The translations under genes were made by a program, and so were the position numbers. Source: Fulvimarina pelagi HTCC2506 (GTDB lineage: Bacteria > Pseudomonadota > Alphaproteobacteria > Rhizobiales > Rhizobiaceae). Taken from it: a DNA stretch of 64,000 nt. The notes under the pieces are model-generated. The model was not told where the DNA came from. It ran no database searches and worked only from the letters and a program-made list of their open reading frames with translations. How positions within the stretch are numbered: the first letter of the stretch is position 1; each line of letters starts with the position of its first letter. The stretch lies in NCBI RefSeq assembly GCF_000153705.1, contig NZ_DS022272.1:1185839-1249838 (forward strand), in the 5' to 3' direction. This document shows positions 1 to 9,939 of this stretch, in pieces.

Positions 1-148
1 CACGAGTCATCGCTCGATGCTTACGGGCGCGTGATCCACCAATAGGCGGCTATTCGACTTGTTTGGAAATCGCGGCGGATGTCTTGTCTCACCTGACAAT
101 CACCTATCTGCCCTGCGGAACAGTGAACGCAGTCAGAGGATCCTAGCA

Positions 149-397
149 ATGGGTTGGTTAGCAGCAATTATCGTCGGCGGCCTTGCAGGCTGGCTCGCCG
201 AAAAGGTCATGGGCAGCGACATGGGGCTGCTGATGAACATCATCCTAGGCATAGTCGGGGCGATCGTTCTCAGCCTCCTGCTTCAGTTGACGGGCCTCGG
301 AGCCGGCGCAGGCGCTTCGTTCTCGTTCGCCTATCTGATCACCGGTTTCGTCGGCGCCTGCCTTCTGATCTTCATCTTCCGCCTCGTCCGGCGCTGA
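149..397 (+). CDS. GlsB/YeaQ/YmgE family small membrane protein
   Basis: Predicted 82-residue integral membrane protein with three hydrophobic segments (about residues 1-17, 26-48 and 56-79) separated by short glycine-rich turns. This is the pattern of the GlsB/YeaQ/YmgE (transglycosylase-associated) family, whose members are often stress-induced but have no established biochemical activity. The reading frame is open upstream to position 59, but the ATG at 149 is preferred: it is followed at once by the family-typical MGWLAAIIVGG start and has an AGAGGA element upstream at about 135. The gene lies 52 bp before lipA on the same strand. The family call is secure; the role in the cell is unknown. 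Confidence 0.8.
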   Translation: MGWLAAIIVGGLAGWLAEKVMGSDMGLLMNIILGIVGAIVLSLLLQLTGLGAGAGASFSFAYLITGFVGACLLIFIFRLVRR

Positions 398-449
398 CGC
401 GACCGGTTGGCCGATTGCGACGAGCGCTAGCAGGGCTTAGGTAGAAGGC

Positions 450-1424
450 ATGGTTACGGTGCTCGACAATCGCGCCGAGATCGAGGTGAAACCTCGGTTA
501 CGGCATCCCGAAAAGGCTCATCGGCCGGACACGGCCGCGAGCCCACCAAAGCCGGACTGGATCCGGGTTCGGGCACCTGTTGGGAAGGGTTTTCAGGAAA
601 CCCGTGACATTGCCCGCTCCAACGGTCTCGTCACCGTATGCGAGGAAGCTGGCTGCCCTAACATCGGCGAGTGCTGGGACAAGAAACACGCGACTTTCAT
701 GATCATGGGCGGGATCTGCACCCGCGCATGTTCCTTCTGTAACGTCGCGACTGGCATGCCCCATCCGCTTGATGAAGCTGAGCCTGAAAGTGTCGGCAGG
801 GCCGTTTCCAAGATGGGGCTGAACCACGTCGTCATCACTTCAGTCGATCGGGACGATCTCGATGATGGCGGCGCTGAGCATTTCGTCCGCACGATCCGGG
901 CGATCCGCGCCGCGGCACCGGGCACGACGATCGAAATACTGACGCCGGACTTCCTGCGAAAGCGAGGAGCCCTCGAAAAGGTGGTTGCGGCCAGACCCGA
1001 CGTTTTCAACCACAATCTTGAAACCGTGCCGTCGAAATATCTGACGGTTCGGCCCGGTGCGCGATACTATCATTCGATCCGCCTCCTGCAGCAGGTCAAG
1101 GAACTCGACCCGACAATCTTTACCAAGTCCGGCATCATGGTCGGCCTTGGCGAGGAGCGGAACGAAGTCATTCAGCTGATGGACGACCTGCGCAGCGCCG
1201 ACGTGGATTTCCTGACGATCGGCCAGTATCTGCAGCCGACGAAAAAGCATCATGCAGTGATCCGCTATGTGACGCCCGACGAGTTTCGCTCCTTCGAGAC
1301 GATCGCGCTCGCCAAAGGATTTCACGTCGTCTCGGCGAGCCCCCTGACGCGCTCCTCGCACCATGCGGGAGAGGATTTTGAGCGGCTGAAGGCTGCTAGG
1401 CTCGCGAAATCGAACGCTGCATGA
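450..1424 (+). CDS. lipA: Lipoyl synthase LipA
   Basis: Radical SAM enzyme that inserts two sulfurs into protein-bound octanoyl groups to make the lipoyl cofactor of 2-oxoacid dehydrogenases and the glycine cleavage system. At 324 residues it is full length. The auxiliary [4Fe-4S] cluster ligands are Cys64, Cys69 and Cys75 (CX4CX5C), and the radical SAM CX3CX2C motif is Cys90, Cys94 and Cys97 (CTRACSFC). The C-terminal Arg-Ser-Ser motif that supplies the serine ligand of the auxiliary cluster is present at 301-303, but the next residue is His rather than the usual Tyr (RSSHHA). The gene is 9 bp upstream of the coq10-like gene, as in many Hyphomicrobiales. Confidence 0.97.
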   Translation: MVTVLDNRAEIEVKPRLRHPEKAHRPDTAASPPKPDWIRVRAPVGKGFQETRDIARSNGLVTVCEEAGCPNIGECWDKKHATFMIMGGICTRACSFCNVATGMPHPLDEAEPESVGRAVSKMGLNHVVITSVDRDDLDDGGAEHFVRTIRAIRAAAPGTTIEILTPDFLRKRGALEKVVAARPDVFNHNLETVPSKYLTVRPGARYYHSIRLLQQVKELDPTIFTKSGIMVGLGEERNEVIQLMDDLRSADVDFLTIGQYLQPTKKHHAVIRYVTPDEFRSFETIALAKGFHVVSASPLTRSSHHAGEDFERLKAARLAKSNAA

Positions 1425-1433
1425 TCGGGTCCG

Positions 1434-1892
1434 ATGCCGCAATTTGAATCGACACGCCGTGTCGGCCACAGCGCTGACGAAATGTTCGAACTGGTCGCCG
1501 ATGTCGAGAAATACCCGCAGTTTTTGCCGCTCTGTAAGAGCCTGCACGTGCGCTCGCAGCGCGACAAGGACAACAAAACCCTGCTCGTCGCCGACATGAC
1601 CGTTGCCTACAAGATGGTGCGCGAGACTTTCACGAGTCAGGTCCTACTGAAGCCGGAAGAGCGTCGAATCGACGTCAAGTACGTCGATGGGCCGTTCCGC
1701 TATCTTGATAATCGCTGGACGTTCGAGCCGCTCGGCGAGAAACAATGCGATGTCCGCTTCTTCATCGATTACGAATTCAAGAGCCGCACCTTGAGCATGC
1801 TCATGGGCTCAATGTTCGATTACGCGTTCCGACGTTTCGCCCAGGCGTTCGAGGAACGCGCCGACGAAGTCTATGGCCGGCCCGATCGATAG
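1434..1892 (+). CDS. COQ10/RatA-family START-like protein
   Basis: A 152-residue polyketide-cyclase/START-like fold protein of the COQ10 / RatA family. Eukaryotic COQ10 binds ubiquinone and assists its delivery in respiration; E. coli RatA was described as a ribosome-associated toxin, and the alphaproteobacterial members are usually named ubiquinone-binding proteins. Recognisable features are the N-terminal segment with SADEMFELVADVEKYPQFLP and the FIDYEFKSRTLSMLMG segment near the C terminus. The start is 9 bp after lipA, so the two are probably co-transcribed. It ends tail-to-tail with the cinA-like gene, 28 bp away. The fold is clear; ubiquinone function is inferred from the family. Confidence 0.88.
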   Translation: MPQFESTRRVGHSADEMFELVADVEKYPQFLPLCKSLHVRSQRDKDNKTLLVADMTVAYKMVRETFTSQVLLKPEERRIDVKYVDGPFRYLDNRWTFEPLGEKQCDVRFFIDYEFKSRTLSMLMGSMFDYAFRRFAQAFEERADEVYGRPDR

Positions 1893-1920
1893 GCTGGCGT
1901 GCAGTCTCTGATCATGTCGG

Positions 1921-2421
1921 TCAGGAGTGTTCGATTGCCACAAGGAGCATGCGGAGCGCCATTTCGACGCTCCTGATCCTAATCTCGGCCCGCCCGATAT
2001 CTCCGAAGCGTTCTTCGCGATGCGTCGTTCCGTCAGGTGAAGCGCAGGCGAAGTGGACTAGACCAACGGGTTTTGATTCGCTGCCACCGCCTGGACCCGC
2101 GACGCCCGTGATTGCGATAGCCACCAATCCGCGCGATCGCCGCACGCCGCCTTCGGCCATCTCACATGCGACGGCTTCTGATACAGCTCCGTTCGCCTCG
2201 AGGGTTTGCGCCTCGACACCAACGAGATCTGTCTTCGCGTCGTTGGAATAGGTGACGAACCCACGATCCAGCACCGCCGACGATCCCGCGATATCGGTGA
2301 TGGCCGCTGCGACCATGCCGCCCGTACAGGACTCCACTGTCGCAAGCTTCATCCCCTTTGCCGCATAGGTTTCCACGACCTGACGCGCGAGGATCTCTAT
2401 TCCATCTCGCTTCGCGCTCAC
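1921..2421 (-). CDS. CinA C-terminal domain protein (nicotinamide-nucleotide amidohydrolase type)
   Basis: A 166-residue stand-alone CinA C-terminal domain. PncC/CinA enzymes hydrolyse nicotinamide mononucleotide to nicotinate mononucleotide in the pyridine nucleotide salvage cycle. Family motifs are visible: [20 protein letters not shown] near residues 29-48, then [17 protein letters not shown], and [14 protein letters not shown] in the second half. Translation starts at a GTG that overlaps the ispDF stop codon (GTGA), so it is very probably translationally coupled to ispDF. The N-terminal MoaB-like domain of full CinA is absent, as is common in alphaproteobacteria. Amidohydrolase activity is inferred from family membership. 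Confidence 0.9.
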   Translation of the reverse strand: MSAKRDGIEILARQVVETYAAKGMKLATVESCTGGMVAAAITDIAGSSAVLDRGFVTYSNDAKTDLVGVEAQTLEANGAVSEAVACEMAEGGVRRSRGLVAIAITGVAGPGGGSESKPVGLVHFACASPDGTTHREERFGDIGRAEIRIRSVEMALRMLLVAIEHS

Positions 2422-3614
2422 AGAGTCTCACCGTAGACGACGGACGCCGTCGCAATCGCTGCGATGCCTTCCTTACGACCCACGAAGCCGATCGTCTCGT
2501 TGGTCGTCGCCTTCACTGAGACCCTTTCCATATCGATCGCGAGGCAATCGGCGATGGCTTTCCTCATCGTTCCCCTGTGAGGCGCGATCTTCGGCGCCTC
2601 GCAGATGAGCGAGATGTCGGCATTCATGATCCGGCCACCCTTTTTCGCGACGATATCGCGTGCGGCAGTGAGGAAAATATGCGAGGCGGCGCCCTTCCAT
2701 TGCGGATCGCTCGGCGGGAAATGATCGCCGATATCGCCCGCGCCGCAGGTCGCGAGGAGCGCATCAGTGAGGGCGTGGAAGCCGACATCGGCGTCTGAAT
2801 GCCCAGACAGCGTCTGGTCGTGGGGTATTCGCACGCCGCAGAGGATCACATGGTCGCCGTCGACCAGCTTGTGGACGTCGTAGCCATTGCCCGTCCTCAC
2901 ATCGATCATGCGGCTCTCTCCCTTAAGGCGTCTGTCTGCGAGTTCGAGATCGCGGGCGCTCGTCAGCTTGACGTTGTCGGGTTCGCCCTCAACCATCGCG
3001 ACTGCAAGACCGGCCCATTCGGCGATCGAGGCGTCGTCCGTGAACTCGACATCGGCTCGATTCGCCGCCTTCTCATGCGCGTCCATGATTGCCCGATAAG
3101 GAAAGCCCTGCGGCGTCTGGGCGGCATAAAGCCCGGAGCGGTCGACGGTGGCGATTACATGGCCGTCCTCGCCTTTCTTGAGAGTGTCCGCGACGGGAAC
3201 CACGGGAAGCGCTCCAACGTCCGGTCCCGTCGCCGCAGCGACGCGATCGATGAGGTCGGCGGATAGGAAGGGCCGGACCGCGTCGTGGATCAGCACTGTA
3301 TCGACGGGGTACTCCGAGAGCGCCAACAGACCGTTTCGCACCGAGGCTTGCCGTGTCGCTCCTCCGTCGACGACTCGAACTTCGCCAAGGTCATCGAAAG
3401 GCGCGATCGTCGCGGCGGTGCGTTCGGCGTCGTCCGGATTGGCGACGAGGACGACGGAACCGACCTTCGGATGGCGCAATAACCGCTCAAGGGTCCATGC
3501 GAGAATCGGACGGCCACCGATGCGGCGGAACTGTTTGGCTCCTTCGGGGTGCTCGCCAGCCCGAACGCCCCGCCCGCTCGCGACGATAATTGCGGCCACT
3601 TTGGGAATGCTCAT
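2418..3614 (-). CDS. ispDF: Bifunctional IspD/IspF (MEP pathway)
   Basis: Fusion of 2-C-methyl-D-erythritol 4-phosphate cytidylyltransferase (about residues 1-228) and 2-C-methyl-D-erythritol 2,4-cyclodiphosphate synthase (about 240-398), two non-consecutive steps of non-mevalonate isoprenoid synthesis. IspD shows the nucleotide-binding [14 protein letters not shown] segment and [10 protein letters not shown]. IspF shows the metal-binding GNGYDVHKL and [18 protein letters not shown] motifs and the C-terminal [13 protein letters not shown]. The fused form of 398 residues is typical of alphaproteobacteria. It is the first gene of a two-gene unit with cinA and lies divergent from dusB, with a 218-bp shared upstream region. 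Confidence 0.97.
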   Translation of the reverse strand: MSIPKVAAIIVASGRGVRAGEHPEGAKQFRRIGGRPILAWTLERLLRHPKVGSVVLVANPDDAERTAATIAPFDDLGEVRVVDGGATRQASVRNGLLALSEYPVDTVLIHDAVRPFLSADLIDRVAAATGPDVGALPVVPVADTLKKGEDGHVIATVDRSGLYAAQTPQGFPYRAIMDAHEKAANRADVEFTDDASIAEWAGLAVAMVEGEPDNVKLTSARDLELADRRLKGESRMIDVRTGNGYDVHKLVDGDHVILCGVRIPHDQTLSGHSDADVGFHALTDALLATCGAGDIGDHFPPSDPQWKGAASHIFLTAARDIVAKKGGRIMNADISLICEAPKIAPHRGTMRKAIADCLAIDMERVSVKATTNETIGFVGRKEGIAAIATASVVYGETL

Positions 3615-3832
3615 GAACCGTAGTCTGCCTTGCTGGAACTCATGGGCGAGACGGGCACCCGACCCCGTCCGGAATGCAGGTGAAAGGGCGATGCGTCAAC
3701 GGAATAGCTGGTCTTCGGGTTCGCCCACCGTCCTCCAAACTTGTCATTTGAAATCCGTCGTTCTACGAGGGTTTATGTGATCAAAAACGCGACAGATTCG
3801 TTGCATGCGACTTTAATGGGCTTCAGAGGACC

Positions 3833-4867
3833 ATGACTCCGAATATTCGCACGCCGATACTCGTCGGCAAGCTTGAGCTTGCGAACCGTGTCTTCGCCGC
3901 TCCGCTATCCGGGATTTCCGACGTTCCCTTTCGCCGTCTGTCGCGGCGATTCGGGGCGGGGCTTGTCGTGTCCGAAATGGTGGCGAGCGGCGAATTCGTG
4001 AAAGGCGCCGAAGAGGGTAAGCTCCGTGCGCTGCGGGACGGTCCGGGCGTGCATACCGTTCAGCTCGCTGGCCGAGACCCGATCTGGATGGAAGAGGCGG
4101 CGCGCAGGCTGGCAGACGAGGGCGCCGATCTGATCGACATCAATATGGGCTGCCCGGCGAAGAAAGTCGTCGGCGGCCTTTCGGGGTCGGCGCTGATGCG
4201 CGAGCCGGACCTCGCCTTTAGCATTGTCGAGGCGACGGTCCGTGGCGCCGGTGCGACCCCCGTGTCCCTGAAGATGCGGCTCGGTTGGTGCCGCGACTCG
4301 ATGAATGCCGCCGAGATTGCCGTCCGGGCGGAGGCTGCGGGCGTGACGATGATCACGGTGCACGGACGCACCCGGGCCGAATTTTACGAGGGCACGGCCG
4401 ACTGGCGCGCGATCTGCAGCGTGAAGCGTTCGGTCGGAGTCCCCGTTGTCGCGAACGGCGACCTGACCGAGGCCAATCAGCTGTCCGCCATCCTCGCCGC
4501 GAGCGGTGCGGATGCCGTTATGACGGGGCGCGGCATGCAGGGGCGCCCCTGGTTCGCGGGTCTTCTCGCGGGACGGGTGACGATGGAGCGGCTTTCCGCA
4601 ATCGATGCCGCTGATTTCGTCGGCGGCCACTACGAGGCGATGCTGTCACACTACGGCGTGACGACCGGGGTGCGCCATGCGCGCAAGCATCTCGGGTGGT
4701 ATTTCGACCGGACGGCTTGGCCGGCCCAGCTCAAGGCTGACTTGATGCACGAGATCGATCCGCGCGCAGTCGCCGACCGGATACGTTCCCTTTTTTCGGG
4801 CTTGACGTTAGCCGATCTCGAAGTCCGCGCCTTGTCCGATCGCATGATCTATCCGAAGGCGGCCTGA
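3833..4867 (+). CDS. dusB: tRNA dihydrouridine synthase DusB (NifR3-like)
   Basis: FMN-dependent enzyme that reduces specific uridines in the tRNA D-loop. The 344-residue protein has the TIM-barrel Dus signature: APLSGISDVPFRRL near the N terminus, the DINMGCPAKKV motif with the catalytic cysteine at about residue 107, and MITVHGRTRAEFYEG followed by VVANGDL and GADAVMTGRGMQGRPW. It is the first gene of the nifR3-ntrB-ntrC order conserved in alphaproteobacteria, 3 bp upstream of ntrB. This is why it was first named nifR3, although the enzyme itself is not a nitrogen regulator. Readthrough from its promoter should express ntrBC. Confidence 0.96.
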   Translation: MTPNIRTPILVGKLELANRVFAAPLSGISDVPFRRLSRRFGAGLVVSEMVASGEFVKGAEEGKLRALRDGPGVHTVQLAGRDPIWMEEAARRLADEGADLIDINMGCPAKKVVGGLSGSALMREPDLAFSIVEATVRGAGATPVSLKMRLGWCRDSMNAAEIAVRAEAAGVTMITVHGRTRAEFYEGTADWRAICSVKRSVGVPVVANGDLTEANQLSAILAASGADAVMTGRGMQGRPWFAGLLAGRVTMERLSAIDAADFVGGHYEAMLSHYGVTTGVRHARKHLGWYFDRTAWPAQLKADLMHEIDPRAVADRIRSLFSGLTLADLEVRALSDRMIYPKAA

Positions 4868-4870
4868 CCC

Positions 4871-6040
4871 TTGAACAATCTTTCGAGCCGCAAGCCCGCG
4901 CCGGATGCCCTGAGCATTCTTGGAGGACTGCCCCATCCGGTGATCGTCTGCGACGATCATGGCTATTTCCACTACGCGAACACGGATGCCGAACAGTTCT
5001 TCTCGGCAAGCCTGCCTTATCTTGTGCGCCGACGTCTTCAGGATTTCGTGCCGGTCGACAGCCCGCTTTTCTCGCTGATCCAAAAGGCGCTCGACGAGCA
5101 GGCGCGGTTCAGCGAATACCGGGTGGATCTTTCTTCGCCGCGCCTCGGCGAGGAGCGGGTGGTCGATCTCTACGTCTCGATCGTGCCCGACCATCCGGAA
5201 CTTGTCGTGGTGATGATCCAGATGCGATCGATCGCCGAGAAGATGGACCGCCAGCTCACTCATCGCTCGGCGGCACGTACTGTGACCGGCCTTGCGGCCA
5301 TGCTTGCACACGAAATCCGTAACCCGATTTCCGGTATCAAGGGCGCCGCACAGCTGCTTGCGAGCGAGGCCTCGGACGAGGACCGCGCCCTGACGCGAAT
5401 CATCCAGGAAGAGAGCGATCGCATCGTCAAGCTGGTCGACAGGATGGAGGTCTTCTCCGATCAACGGCCGATCGAGCGATCGGCGGTCAACATCCATTCG
5501 GTGCTCGAATATGTGAAGACGATCGCCGCGAACGGTGTTGCACGCGATATTCCGATCACCGAACTCTACGATCCTTCTCTGCCGCCTGTCTTCGCCAATC
5601 GCGACCAACTGGTGCAGGTTTTCCTGAATCTCGTGAAGAACGCCTCCGAGGCGGTTTCGCGGACGAATGCGCCGGAGATCAAGCTGACCACCGCATTCCG
5701 TCCTGGCGTCAGACTGACGATCCCTGGCACACGAGACCGCGTCTCGCTACCGCTGGAATTCACCGTCGAGGATAACGGGCCGGGCGTTCCGGACGACATC
5801 CGCCAGAACATCTTCGACCCGTTCGTGACGACCAAACCCTCCGGCTCCGGCCTCGGCCTCGCCCTCGTCGCCAAGATCATCGGCGACCACGGCGGAGTGA
5901 TCGAATGCGATACCCAACCGGGCCAGACGATCTTCAGGGTCCTGATGCCGGCCTGGAAAAAGCAGTTCGAGGACGCAGACTCTTCGGAATACCCGCGCGC
6001 GATGATGCGGCCCGCCTCGATGAAGGCGAAAACGGAATAA
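4871..6040 (+). CDS. ntrB: Nitrogen regulation sensor kinase NtrB
   Basis: Cytoplasmic histidine kinase/phosphatase that sets the phosphorylation of NtrC in response to nitrogen status through PII. The protein has 389 residues with no membrane segment. A PAS-like domain covers about 12-120 and the HisKA domain contains His147 in [13 protein letters not shown]. The HATPase domain shows the N-box [10 protein letters not shown], and DNGPGVP plus GSGLGLALV as glycine-rich boxes. The start is TTG, 3 bp after the dusB stop; no ATG at a sensible position precedes the conserved region. The PII partner glnB and likely target promoters are in the same window. Confidence 0.95.
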   Translation: MNNLSSRKPAPDALSILGGLPHPVIVCDDHGYFHYANTDAEQFFSASLPYLVRRRLQDFVPVDSPLFSLIQKALDEQARFSEYRVDLSSPRLGEERVVDLYVSIVPDHPELVVVMIQMRSIAEKMDRQLTHRSAARTVTGLAAMLAHEIRNPISGIKGAAQLLASEASDEDRALTRIIQEESDRIVKLVDRMEVFSDQRPIERSAVNIHSVLEYVKTIAANGVARDIPITELYDPSLPPVFANRDQLVQVFLNLVKNASEAVSRTNAPEIKLTTAFRPGVRLTIPGTRDRVSLPLEFTVEDNGPGVPDDIRQNIFDPFVTTKPSGSGLGLALVAKIIGDHGGVIECDTQPGQTIFRVLMPAWKKQFEDADSSEYPRAMMRPASMKAKTE

Positions 6041-6044
6041 GCCC

Positions 6045-7490
6045 ATGGTTCAGCAAATTCTCATCGCCGACGACGATGCCGCGATCCGGACCGTGGTCTC
6101 CCAGGCCATGATGCGCGCGGGCTTCGAAGTGCGTGCCACGTCGAATATCGCCACTCTCTGGCGCTGGATTTCGAGCGGTGAGGGCGATCTCGTCGTAACC
6201 GACGTGCTCATGCCCGACGGCAACGTCTTCGACTCCATGCCGAAGATGAAGAACTCCCGGCCCGATCTGCCGATCATCGTCATGAGCGCGCAGAATACCT
6301 TCATGACGGCGGTGAAGGCCTCGGAAAAGGGTGCCTACGACTACGTTCCGAAACCGTTCGACCTGACCGAGCTCGTCGGCGTCGTCCGCCGGGCTCTGGC
6401 CGAGCCGAAGAACGACGGAGGACGTCTCGCCCAAGAGGAGAACGGCGAGTCGATGCCGCTCGTTGGCCGCTCGCCGGCCATGCAGGACATCTACCGGGCC
6501 CTTGCGCGGATGATGCAGACCGATCTGACGGTGACGATCACCGGCGAGTCGGGCACCGGGAAGGAGCTCGTCGCACGGGCGCTGCACGACTATGGGCGGC
6601 GCAAAAAGGGTCCCTTCGTCGCGATCAACATGGCGGCGATCCCGCGCGAGCTGATCGAATCGGAGCTCTTCGGGCACGAGAAAGGCGCTTTCACGGGCGC
6701 GCAGGCGCGCTCGACTGGCCGCTTCGAGCAGGCCGAGGGTGGCACGCTCTTCCTCGACGAGATCGGCGACATGCCGATGGAGGCTCAGACCCGGCTCCTT
6801 AGGGTCCTACAGCAGGGCGAATACACTACCGTCGGCGGCCGCACACCGATCGCGTCGGACGTCCGCATCGTCGCCGCAACGAACAAGGATCTGCGCCAGT
6901 CGATCGCGCGCGGTCTTTTTCGTGAGGATCTTTTCTACCGGCTGAACGTCGTGCCCCTGCGACTTCCGCCCTTGCGGGAACGACTCGAAGATCTGCCGGA
7001 TCTCTCGGCTCATTTCTTCGCCCAGGCGGCGAAAGAGGGTCTGCCACGCAAGATGCTGACGACGGGCGCGCTTGATGTCATGCGGCAGTACACTTGGCCG
7101 GGCAATGTTCGCGAACTGGAGAATCTGATCCGACGATTCTGCGCGCTCTATCCGCAGGATGAAATTACTGCGGAGCTTGTCGAAAGCGAGCTTGCCAACG
7201 ATGTGATGCAGTTCGGAGGGTCCGACGATAACGGTTCGGGACCGGTCGATCTCAGCCATGCGACGGAACGCTATCTGGCCGATTACTTCTCCACCTTCGG
7301 CGACGCGCTGCCGCCGCCGGGACTGCACGCCCGGATCGTTCGGGAGGTCGAGTATCCGCTGATCGCGGCAGCTCTCGCAGCAACGCGGGGCAATCAGGTG
7401 AAAGCAGCCGACCTGCTCGGTCTTAACCGGAACACCCTGCGCAAGAAGATCCGCGATCTGGATATCTCGATCGTTCGCTCGATCCGGTAG
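6045..7490 (+). CDS. ntrC: Nitrogen regulation response regulator NtrC
   Basis: Sigma-54-dependent enhancer-binding activator of nitrogen assimilation genes. The 481-residue protein has a receiver domain (about 1-120, phospho-acceptor Asp53), an AAA+ domain (about 138-375) and a Fis-type DNA-binding domain (about 435-478, [13 protein letters not shown]). Walker A is GESGTGKE at about 168-175. The sigma-54 contact loop GAFTGA is intact at 214-219, so this protein should activate sigma-54 promoters, unlike the NtrX encoded downstream. It starts 4 bp after ntrB. Strong candidates for its targets here are the -24/-12 promoters upstream of glnII and glnB. Confidence 0.97.
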   Translation: MVQQILIADDDAAIRTVVSQAMMRAGFEVRATSNIATLWRWISSGEGDLVVTDVLMPDGNVFDSMPKMKNSRPDLPIIVMSAQNTFMTAVKASEKGAYDYVPKPFDLTELVGVVRRALAEPKNDGGRLAQEENGESMPLVGRSPAMQDIYRALARMMQTDLTVTITGESGTGKELVARALHDYGRRKKGPFVAINMAAIPRELIESELFGHEKGAFTGAQARSTGRFEQAEGGTLFLDEIGDMPMEAQTRLLRVLQQGEYTTVGGRTPIASDVRIVAATNKDLRQSIARGLFREDLFYRLNVVPLRLPPLRERLEDLPDLSAHFFAQAAKEGLPRKMLTTGALDVMRQYTWPGNVRELENLIRRFCALYPQDEITAELVESELANDVMQFGGSDDNGSGPVDLSHATERYLADYFSTFGDALPPPGLHARIVREVEYPLIAAALAATRGNQVKAADLLGLNRNTLRKKIRDLDISIVRSIR

Positions 7491-7496
7491 ATCGAT

Positions 7497-7529
7497 CCGC
7501 ACCCGCGAGTCCGGTCGCTGCGGGTGCGG
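7497..7529 (+). terminator. Hairpin after ntrC
   Basis: Perfect 10-bp inverted repeat, CCGCACCCGC and GCGGGTGCGG, with a 13-nt loop, starting 6 bp after the ntrC stop. No T-run follows on the plus strand, so it may be a weak or Rho-assisted terminator or an mRNA-stabilising structure between ntrC and ntrY. Confidence 0.5.
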
Positions 7530-7715
7530 CAGACGAGACGGGCAGCCTAGCGCGCAATCCGCGTAAGGCGATGCGAGTGGTCTGTCGACATCGCCATAGC
7601 GAGTAAACCCCTAATCTTGCTGACGTTCTGACCTTCTTCCGTAGCGGAATAATTTTTGAGTTGCATTTTTGACACAATGCGTATCTCTACAGAGGCCAGA
7701 GGTACCACGTACGCG

Positions 7716-9923
7716 ATGACCAGCGAACCTATCGATTCGGCTCGGAACGGCCCGTTCCTCCTGGAGCGGCGCCGGTTTATGCTCGTTCCGGGTCTTCTTG
7801 CGGTCTGCGGGGCGTTGATCTGCGGCGGCATTTCGTTCGTCGTCTTGATGGGGCTGACACCGATCGCGCCGACGGATGCCGTCGTAACTGTCGCGACGGC
7901 CGTTAACGGCCTTTTCGTGCTGCTCCTCGCCGGCCTTATCTGGCGCGAGGCCGCACGCATGTTTCGCGCACGCCGCCAGGGCCGTGCCGCCTCGCGGCTT
8001 CACGTGCGCATAGTGCTTTTGTTCTCGATTGTCGCGGCCATTCCGGCGATCCTTGTGGCGATCGTTGCTTCGATCACGCTCGACCTGGGGCTCGACCGCT
8101 GGTTCGAGATGCGGACCCGGGCAATCGTCGATTCTTCGATCAACGTCGCGCGCGCCTACGTCAACGAGAACGCCCGCAACCTGCAGGGTTCGACGCTGTC
8201 GATGGCCTACGATCTCGATCAGCAACGTCGGCTCTACGATCTTGATCCTCGCGGCTTCGAGAACTTCATGACAGAGCAGGCGCGGGGCCGTTCGCTCCTT
8301 GGCGCTCAGCTAATCGGCGAAGACAAGGAAGCCTTTCTCACCGCCGACGTCGAGACGGATCAGCCGCTTCCCGTTCCGCCAGACGATGCCATGCAACAGG
8401 CGATTGACGGCAATCTCGTCTTCATTCCGCCAGGCGTGACCAATCTTGTTGGCGCGATCATCAAGCTGCGGCAGCTGCCGAAAGCCTATCTCTATACGGT
8501 CCGAGCGGTCGACCCGCAGGTGCTTGCAGCCCTGCGACTAATGGAAGAACGCTCGGCTGAATATCAGAGCCTTCAGGACAACCGTTTCGGGCTGCAGCTT
8601 GCTTTTGCTCTTCTCTATCTCGGGATCGCACTGATCGTGCTTCTGTCTGCGATCTGGACCGGTATCGGCGTCGCCGACCGGCTGGTGCGCCCGATCCGTC
8701 TTCTGATGAGCGCCGCTGACGAGGTCTCGCGAGGCAACCTCGCCGTGTCTGTGCCGGTGCGGGCATCCGACGGGGATGTCGGATCACTGTCGAGCACCTT
8801 CAACAACATGACCCGGCAGCTGCAGAGCCAACGCGCGGAACTGGTGAATGCGCGCGATACGATCGACGAGCGTCGGCGCTTCATCGAGGCGGTGCTCTCC
8901 GGCGTGACCGTCGGCGTCATCGGCGTCTCACCCAAAGGCGCGATCTCGATGCTGAACCCATCGGCGGAACGCATACTAGGCACCGATTCCCGTTCCACGG
9001 TCGGCGTCCAGCTTCGGACGGCCTTCCCGGCCTTCGCCGCGATCCACGATGCCGCGGCGGCGTCGCATCGCTCCGAATATCAGGAGGAGATCCGGCTGCG
9101 CGTTCGTGAACGCGAGCGTACTCTTGCCGTCCGGATCACCAGCGCGGAAAAGAGCCGAGACGAACAGTCTAGCGTGGTGACCATCGACGACATCACGGAT
9201 CTCGTCGATGCTCAGCGTTCATCCGCCTGGGCCGACGTCGCTCGGCGCATCGCGCACGAGATCAAGAATCCTTTGACGCCGATCCAACTCTCGGCGGAGC
9301 GCATCCGTCGGCGTTATGGTAAGCGGATCGAGGATGATCGCGAAGTTTTCGACCGCTGTGTCGATACCATTGTGAGGCAGGTGTCCGATATCGGCCGGAT
9401 GGTCGACGAGTTCTCCAATTTTGCGCGAATGCCGAAGCCGACCATGGAGCCGACCGATCTGCGCGACGTGATCAAGGAAGCTATCTTCGCGCGGGAGATG
9501 GGTGATCACGGCGTGGTCTTTGAGAAGGACATTCCAGATGAGCCACTGATCGGCTCCTACGATACGCGGCTTCTTGGTCAGGCCTTCGGAAACCTGGTCA
9601 AGAACGCCGTGGAAGCCCTTGAAGGCGCTGGCATATCTCATGGCAAGATAACCGTTCGTGCCCGGCCCGGCGAGCGTCATCACGAGGTTTCGATCATCGA
9701 CAACGGGCAGGGTTTCCCAAAGGATGATCGAGATCGCCTGCTGGAACCCTATATGACGACGCGCGAAAAAGGCACGGGGCTGGGGCTCGCCATCGTTCGC
9801 AAGATCATCGAGGAACACGGCGGCACGATCGCGTTGGAGGATGCGCCCGGTCAGCCGTCGGGCGCGATGGTGCGCGTGATCCTGCCAGCGGGCAACACCA
9901 ACATTGACGACTTAAACGGCTAG
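7716..9923 (+). CDS. ntrY: Membrane sensor kinase NtrY
   Basis: Transmembrane histidine kinase partner of NtrX, associated in alphaproteobacteria with nitrogen metabolism, redox and envelope control. From the ATG at 7716 it has 735 residues. Three N-terminal membrane segments (about 22-48, 56-78 and 98-120) and a fourth at about 294-317 flank a periplasmic domain. HAMP (about 318-370), PAS (about 385-490), HisKA with His514 in RRIAHEIKNPLTPIQ, and HATPase follow (NLVKNAVEAL, GTGLGLAIV). The frame is open back to a TTG at 7656 and there is an ATG at 7677; 7716 is chosen because conserved NtrY sequence begins just after it, but its Shine-Dalgarno is weak and the start is uncertain. Confidence 0.92.
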   Translation: MTSEPIDSARNGPFLLERRRFMLVPGLLAVCGALICGGISFVVLMGLTPIAPTDAVVTVATAVNGLFVLLLAGLIWREAARMFRARRQGRAASRLHVRIVLLFSIVAAIPAILVAIVASITLDLGLDRWFEMRTRAIVDSSINVARAYVNENARNLQGSTLSMAYDLDQQRRLYDLDPRGFENFMTEQARGRSLLGAQLIGEDKEAFLTADVETDQPLPVPPDDAMQQAIDGNLVFIPPGVTNLVGAIIKLRQLPKAYLYTVRAVDPQVLAALRLMEERSAEYQSLQDNRFGLQLAFALLYLGIALIVLLSAIWTGIGVADRLVRPIRLLMSAADEVSRGNLAVSVPVRASDGDVGSLSSTFNNMTRQLQSQRAELVNARDTIDERRRFIEAVLSGVTVGVIGVSPKGAISMLNPSAERILGTDSRSTVGVQLRTAFPAFAAIHDAAAASHRSEYQEEIRLRVRERERTLAVRITSAEKSRDEQSSVVTIDDITDLVDAQRSSAWADVARRIAHEIKNPLTPIQLSAERIRRRYGKRIEDDREVFDRCVDTIVRQVSDIGRMVDEFSNFARMPKPTMEPTDLRDVIKEAIFAREMGDHGVVFEKDIPDEPLIGSYDTRLLGQAFGNLVKNAVEALEGAGISHGKITVRARPGERHHEVSIIDNGQGFPKDDRDRLLEPYMTTREKGTGLGLAIVRKIIEEHGGTIALEDAPGQPSGAMVRVILPAGNTNIDDLNG

Positions 9924-9939
9924 AGAGGCGACAAACGCT

